Source of the DNA: Chitinophaga silvisoli
GTDB taxonomy: Bacteria; Bacteroidota; Bacteroidia; Chitinophagales; Chitinophagaceae
Direction of reading: 5' to 3'
DNA: 64,000 nt
NCBI RefSeq assembly: GCF_003412465.1
Contig: NZ_QTJV01000002.1
Location: forward strand, 1,054,001 to 1,118,000
The translations under genes were made by a program, and so were the position numbers. Shown in pieces: positions 60,434 through 64,000 of this stretch. Under the pieces are notes generated by a model. It worked only from the letters and a program-made list of their open reading frames with translations. It was not told the DNA's origin and made no database searches. The first letter of the stretch is position 1. Every line of letters starts with the position of its first letter.

Positions 60434-63400
60434 ATGAATTTATCCATGCACGGCAAAGCCCGGCCTGGCCGCCGTTTTATGTCCTCCAAAATCTTTTTGA
60501 TCATGCGCCTTGCTACTGTTTTAATACTAGCCTGCTGCCTGCAGATTCACGCAAGGGGGTTTTCACAAAAAGTCACCTTTTCCGGCCGGAATGTAGCACT
60601 GGCCAGCGTTCTTAGCTCTATCAGGGATCAAACCGGCTACCTCTTCTGGTACGATGCCCGTTTGCTTGACAACGCAAAACCTGTCAGCGTCTCTGTCAAA
60701 GACGCTACGATCGAAGAAGCATTGAATGTATGCCTCAAAGATCAGCCCATTATTTACAAAATTGAAGAGAATACAATCATCCTGAGTCCAAAGAGACTCA
60801 TTGCCCCTGAACTGGCTCCCCGTCAGGTAATTACTGGTATCGTAAGAGATGAGAAAGGCAATCCCTTGCCCGGCGTTTCTGTACGTCTCAAAGGCGCGCA
60901 AAAAGGAACTTCAACCAAAGCAGATGGTAGCTTCGAGCTGGATGGTCCGGCTGGTGCTACCCTCATATTTTCTTTTATTGGCATGGAGCAGAAAGAAGTG
61001 GTTGCAGGCTCGAACGAACCGCTCAGAGTAGTCCTGCAGGCTAAAACCGGCGCACTGGGCGAAGTCGTGATCACAGGATTTGGAGAATCCCGCAACAAAA
61101 GTACTTTAGGCTATGCCACTGCAACTGTAGGTGGTGCAGACATCCTGAAAGCTACACCCATCAACCCCATTGCTGCCCTCCAGGGCATGGTGCCCGGCCT
61201 GCAGGTACAATCAGGTATCGGTGGCCCACAGGGTACTACCCGCTTCCTGATCAGAGGGAGCGCTTCTCTTGATCCCTATGGCAACCAACCCCTGGTAGTG
61301 GTCGATGATATCATTATGGACCAGGATGTGATCATGCCAAATAAAGGAAGCGATCAGGACATGGGTAACATTCTCAAAGACATAAACCCTGACGATATTG
61401 AATCTATCAGTGTACTGAAAGGCGGTGCGGTGACTGCCTTGTATGGCAGCCGTGCTTCAAATGGTGTCATCCTCATCAAAACAAAGAAAGGATTCAAACA
61501 AAGGGGGCTGGGCGTAAATGTGAGCGCTGACATGTACACAGCTACTCCTTATAAGACCGTTGACTTCCAGAACCAGTTCGGTTCAGGTTATGGCCTGTCT
61601 GACTTCGCTACAGATGCGAATGGTAACCTGAAGATCAACCCTGATACCTATGGTTACAACTTTGGCCCCGAAATGACAGGTCAGACTGTAATAGATGTAA
61701 CAGGCAAAACCATCCAGAACAATCCTCGTCCACACAATATTCTGGATGCCTTCCGCACAGGTATCACCAGGAACTTCAATGTAGGTTTATCTAATGGCAG
61801 TGACCTTGGTACCTACCGCTTGTCTTATTCCAACCTGTACTCTGAAGGTGTCACACCTAACAACGACCTGAGTCGTAATAACATCGCGTTTCGTGGTACT
61901 ACCAGGATTGCCAATGTACTGATGGTAGATGCAAACGTTACCTACGTACAGAGTACAGCTGTAAACCCTGCAAATGTAGGCGCTAACTATGGTACCATGA
62001 AGAACTTCGTATACGGTGGTACCCGTAACTACGATACCAAATACTGGATGTCTAACTACATTGATAAGGAAAATGGTGGCGTGAATCAAAGTGATCCAAG
62101 TGGTATGACCTCCTATGTATGGTTCCCTCTCCTGGAGAATAAAATGACACAGACTGAAAATAACTTCAGAGGTAGCATTGACCTGAAAGCAGAGCTGACC
62201 AGGCACCTCAGATGGCAGGGCCTTGCCAGTGTAAACTATATCGGTACCAACTGGGATAATAAACAAAGAGGGCAGGATGTAGGATTTGGCAATCCAAGGT
62301 ACAATGTGAGCACTACCAACAAAACGATAGAGCGTTATCAGTCCAGTCTCACTTATACTAATGATCTGACACCATTCTTCAGCCTGATGGTACAAGGTGG
62401 CGGTGAGGTGAACAGGGGTGTGCAACAAAGCCTGTCTGCACAAATGGAAAGTTATATCCTGCCAGATGTATACCGCCTGTCGAACTCTAATGGCGTTCCC
62501 ACTGTAAGCGAATCGGCACCTAATAAATACCAATCCAGCTCCGCATTTGCACAGGCACAACTGGGTTATAAAGAATTCCTTTACTTAAACCTGTATGGCA
62601 GAAATGACTGGAACTCTACACTCGTATACAACGACGGACATGGTAACTATTCCTTCTTCTATCCCGGGGCTGACGTTTCCTGGATCTTCACAGACAATTT
62701 CAAACTGCCTGCTGCATTTGACTATGGTAAACTGCGGGCATCATTTGCCAGTGTAGGTGGTGGTACTACCAATTATACCGCGAATACCGGTGCTTATACC
62801 GCCAATGGTTCTTATAATGGAGTGGCCAGCTATACCTATAGCTCCAATACACTGCCTAACCAGGCACTGTTGCCAACCCGCTCACATAAGTTTGAATCAG
62901 GTATCGAATTGAAATTGTTCAAGAACAGGCTGGGCGCAGATATCACTTTCTACAATCAGGATAGTAAAGCACAAATCATCAGTTTCTCTTCACCTATTGA
63001 ATCAGGTGTAAGTGCAACCCTGATCAATGGTGGTAAAGTACGCAACCGCGGTTGGGAAATTCGCCTGAATGCTACACCAATCAAGACGAAGAACTTCTCA
63101 TGGGATACTTACTTCAACTATACCCGCAATAGGAATAAGGTCCTGAGCCTGCCTTATGGCCTGGATTATGTATCGCTGGGTAGCGGAGACGGTTTCAGCG
63201 TAATTGCTAAGAAAGGCGGCGATTATGGTACTATCATCGCTAACTATGGCTATGCATCGTACAACAGCCCAGATGGCAAACATAGCGAAAACAACGGCAA
63301 GAGAGTGCTCAGCATGTCAAGTGCAAAAGGTTCCTCTGTATATGTAAGAGCACAGAACTATAATGACGGTATCAACAAGAACCCTGTAGTGGGCAACATT

Positions 63401-64000
63401 ACCCCTGACTTCCTGGGTAACTGGCGCAACAACTTTAACTATAAGCAATTTCAGTTAGGTTTTGTACTCGATAGCAAATTCGGTGGTAAAGTATACTCTT
63501 TCACACATGATCTGGGTAGCTGGCTGGGTAGCATGAAGAGCACACTTCCTTTCAGAAATGAGAAACTGGGCGGTAAGAAATTTACAAATGCTGCTGGCGT
63601 GGAAATGGAAACCGGTATGATCATCGACGGTGTGTACAGAGATGGTACAGTCGTTACTGGTCTGGATGGTGCATCCCACGACCTGTCAGGTATGACAATG
63701 AAAGATGCATATGAAAAAGGCTGGATCAATCCTACCAACTCATTCGCTTACTACCAGAACACACATAGCTGGGGCAATGGTATCCGCGAAGCATCTATGT
63801 TCACCTCTTCATGGGTATCTCTGCAACAGGTGAGCCTGACTTATGATATGCCTAACAAGGTAGCTGCAAAACTGAAACTGAATGGCCTGCGCTTCTCTTT
63901 AATAGGTAACAACATCATGTACCTGTACAATAGTGCGAAAGACCACGTGAATCCTGATAACCTGAACAGCAGCGGATCTGATGCATTCCAGGAAGTATCT
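60434..64000 (+). CDS. SusC/RagA family TonB-dependent receptor with STN domain, 3' end outside window
   Basis: An outer-membrane transporter, open from the ATG at 60434 to the window end (1189 codons seen). Alternative in-frame starts at 60446 and 60479. A signal sequence (RLATVLILACCLQIHARGFS near residues 25-44) is followed by an STN domain (about 48-115, VTFSGRNVALASVLSSIRDQ), a carboxypeptidase-like regulatory domain (ITGIVRDEKGNPLPGVSVRL), a plug (SISVLKGGAVTALYGSRASN then GVILIKT) and a barrel. STN domains pass the signal to FecR. The substrate is probably a glycan or peptide; the SusD partner should lie just outside the window. Confidence 0.95.
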   Translation, partial: MNLSMHGKARPGRRFMSSKIFLIMRLATVLILACCLQIHARGFSQKVTFSGRNVALASVLSSIRDQTGYLFWYDARLLDNAKPVSVSVKDATIEEALNVCLKDQPIIYKIEENTIILSPKRLIAPELAPRQVITGIVRDEKGNPLPGVSVRLKGAQKGTSTKADGSFELDGPAGATLIFSFIGMEQKEVVAGSNEPLRVVLQAKTGALGEVVITGFGESRNKSTLGYATATVGGADILKATPINPIAALQGMVPGLQVQSGIGGPQGTTRFLIRGSASLDPYGNQPLVVVDDIIMDQDVIMPNKGSDQDMGNILKDINPDDIESISVLKGGAVTALYGSRASNGVILIKTKKGFKQRGLGVNVSADMYTATPYKTVDFQNQFGSGYGLSDFATDANGNLKINPDTYGYNFGPEMTGQTVIDVTGKTIQNNPRPHNILDAFRTGITRNFNVGLSNGSDLGTYRLSYSNLYSEGVTPNNDLSRNNIAFRGTTRIANVLMVDANVTYVQSTAVNPANVGANYGTMKNFVYGGTRNYDTKYWMSNYIDKENGGVNQSDPSGMTSYVWFPLLENKMTQTENNFRGSIDLKAELTRHLRWQGLASVNYIGTNWDNKQRGQDVGFGNPRYNVSTTNKTIERYQSSLTYTNDLTPFFSLMVQGGGEVNRGVQQSLSAQMESYILPDVYRLSNSNGVPTVSESAPNKYQSSSAFAQAQLGYKEFLYLNLYGRNDWNSTLVYNDGHGNYSFFYPGADVSWIFTDNFKLPAAFDYGKLRASFASVGGGTTNYTANTGAYTANGSYNGVASYTYSSNTLPNQALLPTRSHKFESGIELKLFKNRLGADITFYNQDSKAQIISFSSPIESGVSATLINGGKVRNRGWEIRLNATPIKTKNFSWDTYFNYTRNRNKVLSLPYGLDYVSLGSGDGFSVIAKKGGDYGTIIANYGYASYNSPDGKHSENNGKRVLSMSSAKGSSVYVRAQNYNDGINKNPVVGNITPDFLGNWRNNFNYKQFQLGFVLDSKFGGKVYSFTHDLGSWLGSMKSTLPFRNEKLGGKKFTNAAGVEMETGMIIDGVYRDGTVVTGLDGASHDLSGMTMKDAYEKGWINPTNSFAYYQNTHSWGNGIREASMFTSSWVSLQQVSLTYDMPNKVAAKLKLNGLRFSLIGNNIMYLYNSAKDHVNPDNLNSSGSDAFQEVS

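Noticed and set aside
61787..62560. 257-codon open frame on the minus strand inside susC
   Set aside because: It is fully inside the barrel-coding part of a clear SusC gene, has no domain or promoter, and its composition looks like an antisense shadow.

Overview
The window looks like chromosome from a gliding member of the Bacteroidota, most likely Chitinophaga or a close relative in the Chitinophagaceae. The signs are a GldC homologue, a RemB-like outer-membrane protein, an ECF sigma / FecR / STN-type SusC module, a DUF6089-uppS-bamA-ompH-ompH block, and repeated matches to the Bacteroidota -7 promoter element TAnnTTTG upstream of genes. I see no rRNA, tRNA, CRISPR array, insertion sequence or prophage. 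Genus-level assignment is inference.

Left part (1-17.9 kb, mostly + strand): the end of a glycosyltransferase; gldC, a YqeY-like protein, a CvpA-like protein, an alpha/beta hydrolase, a CBS-domain protein and NAD kinase; then the envelope block (DUF6089 barrel, undecaprenyl diphosphate synthase, BamA, two Skp/OmpH chaperones); then rpmH-rnpA-yidD, where rnpA appears to lack any ATG/GTG/TTG start and probably begins at ATA; then a CtpA-type S41 protease, a DUF1080 lipoprotein, Fe/Mn superoxide dismutase (- strand), a PAS-LuxR regulator, a small hypothetical protein and an SPFH protein. Strong hairpin terminators separate most transcription units.

Middle (18-33 kb): tadA-like deaminase and ligA (- strand, overlapping), a gene-free 0.6 kb stretch with degenerate direct repeats, the fused isobutyryl-CoA mutase icmF (- strand), a GH125 alpha-mannosidase, a membrane-anchored MutS-like ATPase, a PA0069-family radical SAM protein, a compact region with two short Cys-containing ORFs each followed by a terminator, a DinB-family protein, an AAA ATPase with an unrecognised N-terminal region, and a fatty-acid-hydroxylase/sterol-desaturase family membrane protein.

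Exopolysaccharide locus (33.1-54.0 kb): a Wzx/Wzy-type cluster with two flippases, UDP-galactopyranose mutase, at least six glycosyltransferases (five GT2-like and one GT4) plus two unassigned proteins, SLBB export protein (Wza-like), Wzz-like co-polymerase, EpsG-type polymerase, and the GDP-mannose/GDP-fucose supply genes gmd, fcl and manC, ending in a RemB/Wzi-like outer-membrane protein. The sugar-nucleotide genes suggest a polymer containing galactofuranose and fucose (or another GDP-mannose-derived sugar). No priming glycosyltransferase or tyrosine kinase is seen in the window.

Right end (54.4-64 kb): an ABC-F ATPase, two small proteins of unknown function, an aldo/keto reductase, then an ECF sigma factor, its FecR-type anti-sigma factor and a SusC-type TonB-dependent receptor cut by the window edge. 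I found no clear new defence or mobile system. The best candidates for undescribed biology are the short-ORF region at 29.1-29.5 kb, the rnpA start, the repeat/terminator region at 20.86-21.10 kb, and the mutually exclusive hairpins upstream of susC.
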